45,371 bases of DNA, from NCBI RefSeq assembly GCF_004348535.1, contig NZ_SMJX01000029.1, positions 1 through 45,371 on the forward strand. The letters are read 5' to 3'. This stretch comes from Actinomadura sp. KC216. Lineage in GTDB: Bacteria > Actinomycetota > Actinomycetes > Streptosporangiales > Streptosporangiaceae. Shown here piece after piece: positions 39,124-45,371 of this stretch (position 1 is the stretch's first letter; every line of letters starts with the position of its first letter). A model generated the notes under the pieces. That model was given only the letters and a program-made list of their open reading frames with translations. It was not told the DNA's origin and made no database searches. A program made the position numbers and the translations under genes.

Positions 39124-40104
39124 TTAAGAATGCCCGCCGAAGAGGCTGGTGACCGAGCCGTCGGAGAAGACCTCGTTGATGGCGCGGGCTACCAAGGGGG
39201 CGATCGACAGGACGGTGAGCTTGTCGAACTGCTTCTCCTCCGGGATCGGCAGGGTGTTGGTCAACACGACTTCAGAGACGCGCGAGTTCTTCAAACGGTC
39301 GACCGCCGGGCCCGACAGGACGCCGTGCGTGGCGGCGACGACGACGCGGCTGGCGCCGTGGTCGAACAGGGCGTCCGCCGCCTTCACGATCGTGCCGCCG
39401 GTGTCGATCATGTCGTCCACCACGACGCAGGTGCGGCCCGCGACCTCGCCGACGACGTCGAACACCTTCACCTCGTTCGCCACGTCGGGGTCGCGCTTCT
39501 TGTGGATGATCGCCATCGGCACGCCGCCGAGCCGGTCCGACCAGCGCTCGGTCACCCGGACCCGGCCCGCGTCCGGTGCCACCACCGTCACCTGCGAGGT
39601 GTCCAGGCGGCTCTCGAAATGGTGCGCCAGCAGGTCCAGCGCGAACAGGTGGTCGACCGGGCCGTCGAAGAAGCCCTGGATCTGCGCGGTGTGCAGGTCG
39701 ACCGTGATCAGCCGGTCGGCGCCCGCGGTCTTGAACAGGTCCGCCATCAGCCGGGCCGAGATCGGCTCGCGGCCGCGGTGCTTCTTGTCCTGCCTGGCGT
39801 ACCCGAAGAACGGCGCCACCACGGTGATCCGCTTGGCCGACGCGCGCTTCAGCGCGTCCACCATGATCAGCTGCTCCATGATCCACTGGTTGATGGGCGC
39901 GGTGTGGCTCTGGATCACGAAGGCGTCGGAGCCGCGGACGGACTCCAGGAAGCGCACGAACGTCTCACCGTTCGCGAAGTCGTACGCGGACGTCGGCGTG
40001 AGGTCGACGTGGAGGTTGTCGGCTACTTCCTTGGCCAGGTCCGGGTGGGCTCGGCCGGTGAAGAGCATCAGCTTCTTCTGGCCGCTCGCTTTGATCCCAC
40101 TCAC
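39124..40104 (-). CDS. prs: Ribose-phosphate pyrophosphokinase (PRPP synthetase)
   Basis: The enzyme makes PRPP from ribose 5-phosphate and ATP for nucleotide, His and Trp synthesis. From GTG 40102-40104 it has 326 residues, close to the usual length, and the start is nine bases after GGGGGAG. The open frame up to 40158 would add 18 untypical residues. Motifs are LMLFTGRAHPDLAKEVA at the N-terminus, YARQDKKHRGREPISARL, the pyrophosphate site DLHTAQIQGFFDGPVDHL, and the PRPP loop VVVDDMIDTGGTIVKAADAL. The gene lies 168 bp downstream of glmU, with two hairpins in the gap. Confidence 0.97.
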   Translation of the reverse strand: MSGIKASGQKKLMLFTGRAHPDLAKEVADNLHVDLTPTSAYDFANGETFVRFLESVRGSDAFVIQSHTAPINQWIMEQLIMVDALKRASAKRITVVAPFFGYARQDKKHRGREPISARLMADLFKTAGADRLITVDLHTAQIQGFFDGPVDHLFALDLLAHHFESRLDTSQVTVVAPDAGRVRVTERWSDRLGGVPMAIIHKKRDPDVANEVKVFDVVGEVAGRTCVVVDDMIDTGGTIVKAADALFDHGASRVVVAATHGVLSGPAVDRLKNSRVSEVVLTNTLPIPEEKQFDKLTVLSIAPLVARAINEVFSDGSVTSLFGGHS

Positions 40105-40208
40105 CTCTGACAACTCCCCCTCAATGGAAAATGCCTTCACGTGGGTTGTTGTCCCCACTCCCCGCGCACCACAAGAGTCCGGGGCACGGGGTTGCCTTGT
40201 TGTTCGCG

Positions 40209-40250
40209 GAGGACGCCGATGTCCTCCACCTCCCCGCCTTGGGGCGGGGC
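40209..40250 (-). terminator. Two tandem hairpins between glmU and prs
   Basis: GGAGGAC (40209-40215) pairs with GTCCTCC (40222-40228), and CCCCGCC (40233-40239) pairs with GGCGGGG (40244-40250). Both stems are 7 bp and perfect, with loops of six and four bases. They begin 23 bases past the glmU stop and could end or slow glmU transcription before prs. Confidence 0.55.
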
Positions 40251-40272
40251 AGTCTTCGCCGGACGCGCCGGG

Positions 40273-41748
40273 TTACGGCGCGTCCTCCTCATGAGCCTCT
40301 TGGGCTTCGTCCGCCTCTTCCGCCTCGCGGGCCCGGCGGGCGGCTTCCGCGGCGGGCGTGCCCGCGCGCTTGCGCTCGACCCAGCCCTCGACGTTGCGCT
40401 GCCGTGCCCGCGCGACGGCCATCGCCCCCGGCGGGACGTCCTGGACGATCACCGAACCGGCGGCCGTGTAGGCGCCGTCGCCCACCGTCACCGGCGCGAC
40501 GAACATGTTGTCGCTGCCCGTCTTCACATGGGACCCGATGACGCTGCGGTGCTTCTTCACACCGTCGTAGTTCACGAACACCGAGCTCGCGCCGATGTTG
40601 GAGTGCTCGCCGATCTCCGCGTCGCCGACGTAGGTCAGGTGCGGGACCTTGCTGCCCTCGCCGATGTCGGCGTTCTTGGTCTCGACGAAGGTGCCGATCT
40701 TGCCCTTGCGGGCCAGCCGCGTCCCGGGCCGCAGGTAGGCGTACGGCCCGACCGACGCCTCGGGGCCGATCTCCGCCTCGACGCACACCGCGTTGGTCAC
40801 GGTCGCGCCGTCGCCGACCCGGGTGTCGGTGAGCGTGCAGCCGGGCCCGACGCGGGCGCCCTCGCCCAGGTGCGTCCGGCCGTGCAGCTGCGTGCCCGGG
40901 TGGACCTCCGCGTCCCGCTCGGCGGTGACCTGCACGTCGATCCAGGTCGTGGCGGGGTCGACGATGGTGACGCCGGCCCGCATGTGCGCTTCGAGGATGC
41001 GGTCGTTCAGCTGCCTGCGCGCCTGCGCGAGCTGGACCTTGTCGTTCACGCCCTGCGTCTCGACCCAGTCGGCGGCCAGGTGCGCGCCGGCGCGGTGGCC
41101 GTCCCCGCGCACGATCGCGACCACGTCGGTGAGGTACTCCTCGCCGTTGGCGTTGTCGGTGGTGACGCGCTTGAGGGCGTCCGCGAGCAGGGCGCCGTCG
41201 AAGGCGTACATGCCGACGTTGATCTCGTTGATGGCGCGCTGCGCCTCGGTCGCGTCCTTGTGCTCGACGATCGCCTCGACGCTGCCGTCCGCCGCCCGGA
41301 CCATGCGCCCGTAGCCGGTCGCGTCGGGCATCTCGGTCGTCAGGACGGTCGCCGCGTTGCCCTCGCCCTCATGGGTCCGGACGAGCGCGGTGAGGGTCTC
41401 GCCCCGCAGCAGCGGGACGTCGCCGTTCAGGACCACCACGGTCCCGTCGAGCGCGCCGGTCTGCTCCAGCGCCATCCGGACGGCGTGCCCGGTCCCGTTC
41501 TGCTGCTCCTGGACGGCCGGTTCGGCGTCCGGTGCGGCCTCGGCGAGATGTTCCACGACCTGCTCGCGCCGGTGCCCGACGACCACGACGAGCCGCTCGG
41601 GCTCCAGCTCGCGGGCGGCGGCCAGCACATGGCCGAGCATGCTTCGCCCGCACAGCTCGTGCAGGACCTTCGAGGTACGGGACTTCATCCTGGTGCCCTC
41701 GCCCGCGGCGAGAACGATGACGGCGGCCGGTCGGCTCGCAGCACTCAC
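40273..41748 (-). CDS. glmU: Bifunctional GlcNAc-1-P uridyltransferase/acetyltransferase
   Basis: The 491-residue enzyme performs the last two steps to UDP-GlcNAc, the precursor of peptidoglycan and many glycans. The N-terminal uridyltransferase carries [38 protein letters not shown] and [11 protein letters not shown]. The C-terminal half is a left-handed beta-helix of hexapeptide repeats ([34 protein letters not shown]) with the acetyl-CoA site at the end. A charged Ala/Glu tail ([16 protein letters not shown]) follows, as in other actinobacteria. GTG 41746-41748 with GAGGAG seven bases upstream is the likely start; the frame is open upstream to 41892. Confidence 0.97.
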   Translation of the reverse strand: MSAASRPAAVIVLAAGEGTRMKSRTSKVLHELCGRSMLGHVLAAARELEPERLVVVVGHRREQVVEHLAEAAPDAEPAVQEQQNGTGHAVRMALEQTGALDGTVVVLNGDVPLLRGETLTALVRTHEGEGNAATVLTTEMPDATGYGRMVRAADGSVEAIVEHKDATEAQRAINEINVGMYAFDGALLADALKRVTTDNANGEEYLTDVVAIVRGDGHRAGAHLAADWVETQGVNDKVQLAQARRQLNDRILEAHMRAGVTIVDPATTWIDVQVTAERDAEVHPGTQLHGRTHLGEGARVGPGCTLTDTRVGDGATVTNAVCVEAEIGPEASVGPYAYLRPGTRLARKGKIGTFVETKNADIGEGSKVPHLTYVGDAEIGEHSNIGASSVFVNYDGVKKHRSVIGSHVKTGSDNMFVAPVTVGDGAYTAAGSVIVQDVPPGAMAVARARQRNVEGWVERKRAGTPAAEAARRAREAEEADEAQEAHEEDAP

Positions 41749-41956
41749 AAGGAGGCTCCTCGGCATCGCGGACGGGATCGGTTCGGCGAGCACGTCCACC
41801 CGCGACATCCCTGTCCACCAGGCCGGACGCACCCGACACGGGCAGGATACCGCCCGCTCCGGACCTGTCACCCCGCCGCCCACCCGTGGCACGATCCAGC
41901 CACCACCGATGGCCCGACCTGGACGATCGACGGCGCGCCCCGGACGCTCGCAAGGG

Positions 41957-42028
41957 CTCCGGCGCCAGGACTCGAACCTGAACTATGGGTACCAAAAACC
42001 CAGGTGCTGCCAATTACACCACGCCGGA
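41957..42028 (-). tRNA. tRNA-Gln, anticodon UUG
   Basis: Read on the minus strand, the 72-base sequence folds into a complete cloverleaf. The acceptor stem is TCCGGCG/CGCCGGA with discriminator G, the D-stem is GTGT/GCAC, the anticodon stem is TGGGT/ACCCA around loop TTTTGGT (anticodon TTG), and the T-arm contains GGTTCGAGTCC. The CCA end is not encoded. It lies 208 bp upstream of glmU on the same strand. Confidence 0.95.
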
Positions 42029-42203
42029 TCAGGCGGGACATTCCCCCCGCCGGAGATCACCTGCCGGACCAACGATACCGGTCGGAGGGTCGGCGCCCAC
42101 ACCCATTACCGGCCCCCGCGACGGGCGGGGACGGCCTCGGGCCGGAACGGGACGTCGGTGCGAGAAGAGTGTTTTGTGGCTCGTGGGGCAGTTTCCTGCT
42201 GAA

Positions 42204-42256
42204 TTTACCGTTCGTCGGTGTCCAACCTACGGTTCCGTAGGTTACGGTGGCGTAGG
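42204..42256 (+). promoter_or_regulatory. Desaturase promoter with two abutting operator copies
   Basis: TTTACC (42204-42209) and TACGGT (42228-42233), 18 bases apart, form a plausible promoter. Overlapping the -10 is CCTACGGTTCCGTAGG (42226-42241), the core of a perfect 20-base inverted repeat at 42224-42243 apart from the TT centre. A second copy, GTTACGGTGGCGTAGG, follows at 42241-42256. The shared pattern is CCTACG-N4-CGTAGG, with centres 15 bp apart. The TetR gene translated with the desaturase is the obvious candidate ligand-responsive repressor. Confidence 0.75.
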
Positions 42257-42303
42257 TAGGGCATCAGTAGCAGGAAGCGCGAGTCACAGGGAGTGGTTAC
42301 GCA

Positions 42304-43257
42304 ATGACGACAGCGCCGGCCGTGGGTCCTCCTCGCCGCCAAGGGCTCCCGGAGACCGAGCCCGTGCCCCAGGGGAACGCCGAACGCGTGCTGGTCGCCG
42401 TGTTCACGGGCGTCCCGTTCCTGGCCCTGTTCGCGGCGATCCCGCTGGCCTGGGGCAGGTTCCTGGGCTGGACGGACATCATCCTCATGGCGGTCTTCTA
42501 CGTGCTGTCCGCGGGCGGCATCACGGTCGGATACCACCGGCACTTCACGCACGGGTCCTTCAGGGCCAAGCGTCCGCTGAAGGTCTTCCTCGCGCTCGCG
42601 GGGAGCCTCGCGATCGAGGGGCCCGTCATCATGTGGGTCGCCGACCACCGGCGGCACCACAAGCACTCGGACAAGGAGATGGACCCGCACTCCCCGTGGC
42701 GCTTCGGCAACGACTGGAAGGCGCTGACCAAGGGGCTGGCGTGGGCGCACTACGGGTGGCTGTTCGACGGGAACCGGACGTCCAAGCGCCGGTTCGCCAA
42801 GGACCTGCTGAACGACTCCGACATCAGGCGCATCCATCTCGCGTTCCCCGGGCTGGTGGCGGTGTCGTTCCTGCTGCCGGCGCTGATCGGCGGCATGGTC
42901 TCGATGTCGTGGGCCGGGTTCCTGACCGCGCTGTTCTGGGCGGGGTTCGTCCGGATCACGCTCGTCCACCATGTCACGTGGTCGATCAACTCGATCTGCC
43001 ACACCTTCGGCAAGGAGGACTTCGAGGTCCGCGACAAGTCCAGGAACGTGTGGTGGCTCGCCATCCCCTCGCTGGGCGAATCGTGGCACAACCTGCACCA
43101 TTCGGACCCGACGTGCGCGCGGCACGGGGTGCTGAAGGGGCAGATCGACATCAGCGCGCGGATCATCTGGCTGTTCGAGAAGGCGGGCTGGGCCTATGAC
43201 GTCCGGTGGCCGAACGATGACCGGCTGGCCGCGAAGCGCACCAAGCAGGCGGTGTGA
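42304..43257 (+). CDS. Acyl-CoA/acyl-lipid delta-9-type fatty acid desaturase
   Basis: The 317-residue membrane enzyme introduces a double bond into saturated acyl chains using a di-iron centre. The three histidine boxes are present: YHRHFTHGSF (about 77-86), DHRRHHKHSDKEMDPHSP (about 114-131) and ESWHNLHHSDP (about 259-269). HHVTWSINSICHTFG between the second and third gives further ligands. Four membrane segments surround them (e.g. VAVFTGVPFLALFAAIPLAW). The ATG follows GGGAG. The stop overlaps the GTG of the TetR regulator, so the two are co-expressed. Expression is probably controlled by the tandem operators in its promoter, matching membrane fluidity to fatty-acid supply; that control is inference. 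Confidence 0.95.
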   Translation: MTTAPAVGPPRRQGLPETEPVPQGNAERVLVAVFTGVPFLALFAAIPLAWGRFLGWTDIILMAVFYVLSAGGITVGYHRHFTHGSFRAKRPLKVFLALAGSLAIEGPVIMWVADHRRHHKHSDKEMDPHSPWRFGNDWKALTKGLAWAHYGWLFDGNRTSKRRFAKDLLNDSDIRRIHLAFPGLVAVSFLLPALIGGMVSMSWAGFLTALFWAGFVRITLVHHVTWSINSICHTFGKEDFEVRDKSRNVWWLAIPSLGESWHNLHHSDPTCARHGVLKGQIDISARIIWLFEKAGWAYDVRWPNDDRLAAKRTKQAV

Positions 43258-44075
43258 GCGCCACAATTGATGCCGTGACAGATCCCGCACCCCGGACCCG
43301 CAGAAAGCGGATGACGGGCAAGGAACGCCGCGAGCAGCTGCTCAACATCGGGCGGACGCTGTTCGCCGCGCGCGGGCTGGACGGCACGTCGGTGGAGGAG
43401 ATCGCCTCCGCGGCGGGCGTGTCGAAGCCCGTGGTGTACGAGCACTTCGGCGGCAAGGAGGGCCTGTACGCGGTCGTCGTCGACCGGGAGTTCGAGCGGC
43501 TGCTGAGGCTCGTCACCGAGGCGCTGAACTCGGCCGTCCACTACCGGAGCAAGCTGGAGAAGGCCGCGCTGGCGCTGCTGAAGTACATCGAGGAGAACCC
43601 GGACGGCTTCCGGATCCTCGTCCGGGACTCGCACGGCGGCACCGGCACCGGCAGCTACGCGAGCCTGCTGAGCGAGATCGCCGGCGAGGTGGAGTACATC
43701 CTCGCGCAGGAGTTCGACCGGCACGGCTACGACGACAAGTTCGCGTCGCTGTACGCCCAGAGCCTGGTCGGCATGGTGGCGCTGACGGGCCAGTGGTGGC
43801 TGGACGTCCGCAAGCCGCGCCGCGAGGACGTGGCCGCGCACGTGGTGAACCTCGCGTGGAACGGCCTGTCGGGGCTGGAGCCGAGGCCGTCGCTCGATCC
43901 GCGCCAGCGGCGCAAGGAGCAGGAGCGCGCGGAGAAGCGCGCGGAGAAGGCCGCCGCGAAGGCGGAGAAGGCCGAGGAGAGGGCCGCCGCCAGGGAAGAG
44001 AAGGCCGCGGCCAAGGCGGAGAAGGCCCAGCGCAGGGGCCGCCGCGACCCGGAGATCGCCGACCCGTCCGCGTGA
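43254..44075 (+). CDS. TetR/AcrR-family regulator with long charged C-terminal tail
   Basis: The 273-residue protein has a standard TetR DNA-binding domain (ERREQLLNIGRTLFAARG, TSVEEIASAAGVSKPVVYEHF, GGKEGLYAVVV; about 22-78) and a ligand/dimer domain to about residue 205. The last 60 residues are nearly only K, E, A and R in EKAAAKAEKAEERAA repeats, probably a long helix; this is far beyond the usual end of the family. It starts at GTG 43254, overlapping the desaturase stop (GTGA), without its own clear ribosome site; GTG at 43275 is an alternative. It is likely the repressor or sensor for the desaturase, binding CCTACG-N4-CGTAGG. Confidence 0.9.
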   Translation: MSATIDAVTDPAPRTRRKRMTGKERREQLLNIGRTLFAARGLDGTSVEEIASAAGVSKPVVYEHFGGKEGLYAVVVDREFERLLRLVTEALNSAVHYRSKLEKAALALLKYIEENPDGFRILVRDSHGGTGTGSYASLLSEIAGEVEYILAQEFDRHGYDDKFASLYAQSLVGMVALTGQWWLDVRKPRREDVAAHVVNLAWNGLSGLEPRPSLDPRQRRKEQERAEKRAEKAAAKAEKAEERAAAREEKAAAKAEKAQRRGRRDPEIADPSA

Positions 44076-44093
44076 CGGCCGAAGGCCGCGTGA

Positions 44094-44279
44094 CTACCGG
44101 TCCGCCTGCATGAATTCCAGACGGTTGCCCACGGGGTCGTCAGCGTAGAAGCGGCGGTATCCGGCGGGCGGCACCGGCGGCCGTCCGGAGTTCGTCCGGA
44201 TGGCCGCCGGCTGGGGTCGCCGGTCTCGGGTCGCGAGGCCGGGATACGCCGGACGCCGCCGGACCATCCGAGGTGGCAC
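44094..44279 (-). pseudogene. 3' remnant of a VOC (glyoxalase/bleomycin-resistance-type) gene
   Basis: The last about 30 residues (PPAGYRRFYADDPVGNRLEFMQ) match the C-terminal strand and metal ligand (Glu in NRLEF) of VOC proteins. The upstream part of the frame (MVRRRPAYPGLATRDRRPQPAA) does not look like the N-terminal beta-alpha-beta module with its HxxL start, and there is too little room (about 250 bp to the operators at 44364) for a full 120-residue domain. It therefore looks like a decayed or truncated gene. It may once have been controlled by the TCTYGA-type sites just upstream. Confidence 0.6.
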
Positions 44280-44363
44280 ACCGCAGGGGAACGATTCGCG
44301 TCCCTCGGCAGGGCCTTGGCGGCACCCCGTCCTTGGGCGTCGAGAGGCCGCGGCTCGGCACGG

Positions 44364-44385
44364 TGTCTCTCGACATCAAGAGACA
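44364..44385. promoter_or_regulatory. TamR-like palindrome, copy A
   Basis: A 22-base palindrome with core TCTCGACATCAAGA (44368-44381) extended by TGTC and GACA flanks. It lies in the likely former promoter of the VOC remnant and downstream of tam. It matches the pattern TCTYGA-N2-TCRAGA shared with the copies at 44401 and 45219. Confidence 0.7.
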
Positions 44386-44400
44386 GCATGCACCAGACGG

Positions 44401-44418
44401 TATCTTGAGGTCAAGAAT
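44401..44418. promoter_or_regulatory. TamR-like palindrome, copy B
   Basis: TATCTTGAGGTCAAGAAT has a perfect TCTTGA/TCAAGA pair around GG. The stop codon of tam (44411-44413) lies inside it. Its centre is 35 bp from that of copy A. Confidence 0.65.
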
Positions 44419-45193
44419 CGACGCGCGTGGCGATCACGAAGATCCGCCGGAACGGGAACACGGTGCCGTAGGGCGCTGACGGGTACGCCTGCCGCAGCCG
44501 CTCCCGGTACTCGGCGAGGAACTCCTCCGTCTCGGCGGGGTCGAGCGTGGACAGGACGGGCCGCAGCGCGCTGCCCTTGACCCATTCGAGGACCGGGTCG
44601 TCGCCGTGCAGGACCTGGATGTAGGTCGTCTCCCAGGCGTCGACCGCGCAGCCGTGGCGGGTCAGCTGGTCGAGGTAGCCGGCGGCGTCGAGGACGGGAG
44701 CGTCCCGCTGGAACGCGCCGAGCTTGCCGCGCCACCGGTCGGAGCGGCCCAGCTCGCGCAGCAGGACGTGGCTGGGCTCGCCGAAGTTGCCGGGGACCTG
44801 GAAGGCGAGCCGTCCGCCCGGTGTGAGCGCGTCCACCCACCGGGGCAGCAGGTCGAGGTGCTCCGGGACCCATTGCAGGACGGCGTTGCTGACGATGAGG
44901 TCGACCGGGCCCTCGGGCCGCCAGGTGGCGACGTCGCCGACGCGGAAGCTCAGCCGTCCCGGGATCTCGCGCCGCCGGGCCTCGGCGATCATCTCGGCGG
45001 AGCTGTCGAGGGCGTCGATGACCGCCCCCGGCCAGCGGGCGGCGAGGGTCGCGGTCAGCTCCCCCGTCCCGCAGCCGAGATCGACCACGCGGGCGGGGTC
45101 GGCGCCGTCGAGGCGTCCGGTGAGTTCGCGGAAGGGCCTGGCGCGTTCGCCGCCGAAGGCCTCGTACTGCGCTGGGTCCCACACCGTGTTCAT
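44411..45193 (-). CDS. tam: Trans-aconitate 2-methyltransferase
   Basis: The 260-residue enzyme methylates trans-aconitate, a by-product that inhibits aconitase. The family N-terminus NTVWDPAQYEAFGGERARPF is followed by SAM motif I VVDLGCGTGELTATLA (about 36-51), DALDSSAEMIAEAR and VSNAVLQWVPEHL. LTPGGRLAFQVPGNFGEPSH, WETTYIQVLHGDDPVLEWVKGS and the C-terminal FPFRRIFVIATR complete the pattern. ATG 45191-45193 behind AGGCGG fits the family start; the frame is open to 45232. A TamR-like palindrome lies 26 bp upstream, and another overlaps its stop codon. In Streptomyces, tam is controlled by the MarR-type regulator TamR; no tamR lies within the window. Confidence 0.92.
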   Translation of the reverse strand: MNTVWDPAQYEAFGGERARPFRELTGRLDGADPARVVDLGCGTGELTATLAARWPGAVIDALDSSAEMIAEARRREIPGRLSFRVGDVATWRPEGPVDLIVSNAVLQWVPEHLDLLPRWVDALTPGGRLAFQVPGNFGEPSHVLLRELGRSDRWRGKLGAFQRDAPVLDAAGYLDQLTRHGCAVDAWETTYIQVLHGDDPVLEWVKGSALRPVLSTLDPAETEEFLAEYRERLRQAYPSAPYGTVFPFRRIFVIATRVDS

Positions 45194-45218
45194 AGTCCGC
45201 CTCACGTGTCCCGGCACT

Positions 45219-45238
45219 TGTCTCGATGTCAAGATACA
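45219..45238. promoter_or_regulatory. TamR-like palindrome upstream of tam, copy C
   Basis: On the minus strand this reads TGTATCTTGACATCGAGACA, with core TCTTGACATCGAGA, the same pattern as copies A and B. Its position 26 bp before the tam start suits an operator overlapping the tam promoter. Confidence 0.75.
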
Positions 45239-45319
45239 ACGGATCGGTCCGGAGACCGATGCCGGGTTCGGCCGGTCGCCGGATGCGGGGCGGGTGCCGC
45301 GCTTCCTAGGCTCGCCGGC

Positions 45320-45371
45320 ATGACGCTGAGCAGAGAATCGGGCGGGTGGGCGCTGGTGCTCGGGCCGGGCG
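45320..45371 (+). CDS. 5' end of a possible patatin-like phospholipase gene (partial)
   Basis: Only 17 codons are in the window, giving MTLSRESGGWALVLGPG. The hydrophobic strand ending in glycine (ALVLGPG) resembles the start of patatin-like phospholipases, where it leads into the oxyanion glycine loop. The ATG is divergent from tam. The identification rests on very little sequence and on the open edge. Confidence 0.35.
   Translation, partial: MTLSRESGGWALVLGPG

Overview
The window is chromosomal DNA of very high GC content (above 70 percent by eye) with the codon use, GTG starts and short overlaps typical of actinomycetes. Gene content and order (mfd, mazG, eno, ftsB on one side; pth, rplY, prs, glmU on the other) fit a filamentous actinomycete, perhaps Streptosporangiales/Thermomonosporaceae. 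That placement is inference; no rRNA or other marker fixes the genus. I see no IS element, prophage, CRISPR array or origin.

Layout. (1) 1-13.1 kb, mostly minus strand: ftsB-like divisome gene, enolase, an orphan-looking sensor kinase (plus), a small acidic protein, an MDR oxidoreductase, a bifunctional penicillin-binding protein with a PASTA domain, mazG, a SurA-N-like lipoprotein and mfd. (2) 13.4-16.8 kb, plus strand: a SAM methyltransferase, an APS kinase fused to an ATP-sulfurylase-like domain that looks inactive, and a TauE-type permease. (3) 16.9-37.3 kb: a secreted membrane-anchored protein, a PAP2-like membrane protein, a GH26-like glycosidase and a secreted beta-propeller. These are followed by a plus-strand operon (Wzz-like, O-antigen polymerase/ligase, APH-fold kinase, sulfotransferase, Wzx-like flippase) and a converging minus-strand run (WecG/TagA, GT2, a second sulfotransferase, cysN, cysD, cysQ, and the initiating sugar-phosphate transferase). 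(4) 37.5-42.0 kb: the housekeeping set pth, rplY, prs, glmU and tRNA-Gln(UUG). (5) 42.2-45.4 kb: a fatty-acid desaturase with its TetR regulator, a decayed VOC gene, trans-aconitate methyltransferase with TamR-like operators, and the first codons of a possible patatin-like gene.

How it works together. Region 3 plus part of region 2 reads as one Wzx/Wzy-dependent exopolysaccharide locus that carries its own sulfate activation (CysDN, APS kinase), PAP removal (CysQ) and two PAPS-type sulfotransferases. The simplest reading is a sulfated extracellular glycan. Its sugar composition cannot be read from sequence. The locus sits between two conserved housekeeping blocks.

Regulatory signals that can be read directly are two abutting copies of CCTACG-N4-CGTAGG at the desaturase promoter, three TCTYGA-N2-TCRAGA palindromes around tam, five 11-bp tandem repeats upstream of the sensor kinase, and strong hairpin terminators after eno and between wzx and wecG. 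Bases 1-46 hold the region beyond the ftsB stop codon, and I see no supportable gene there.
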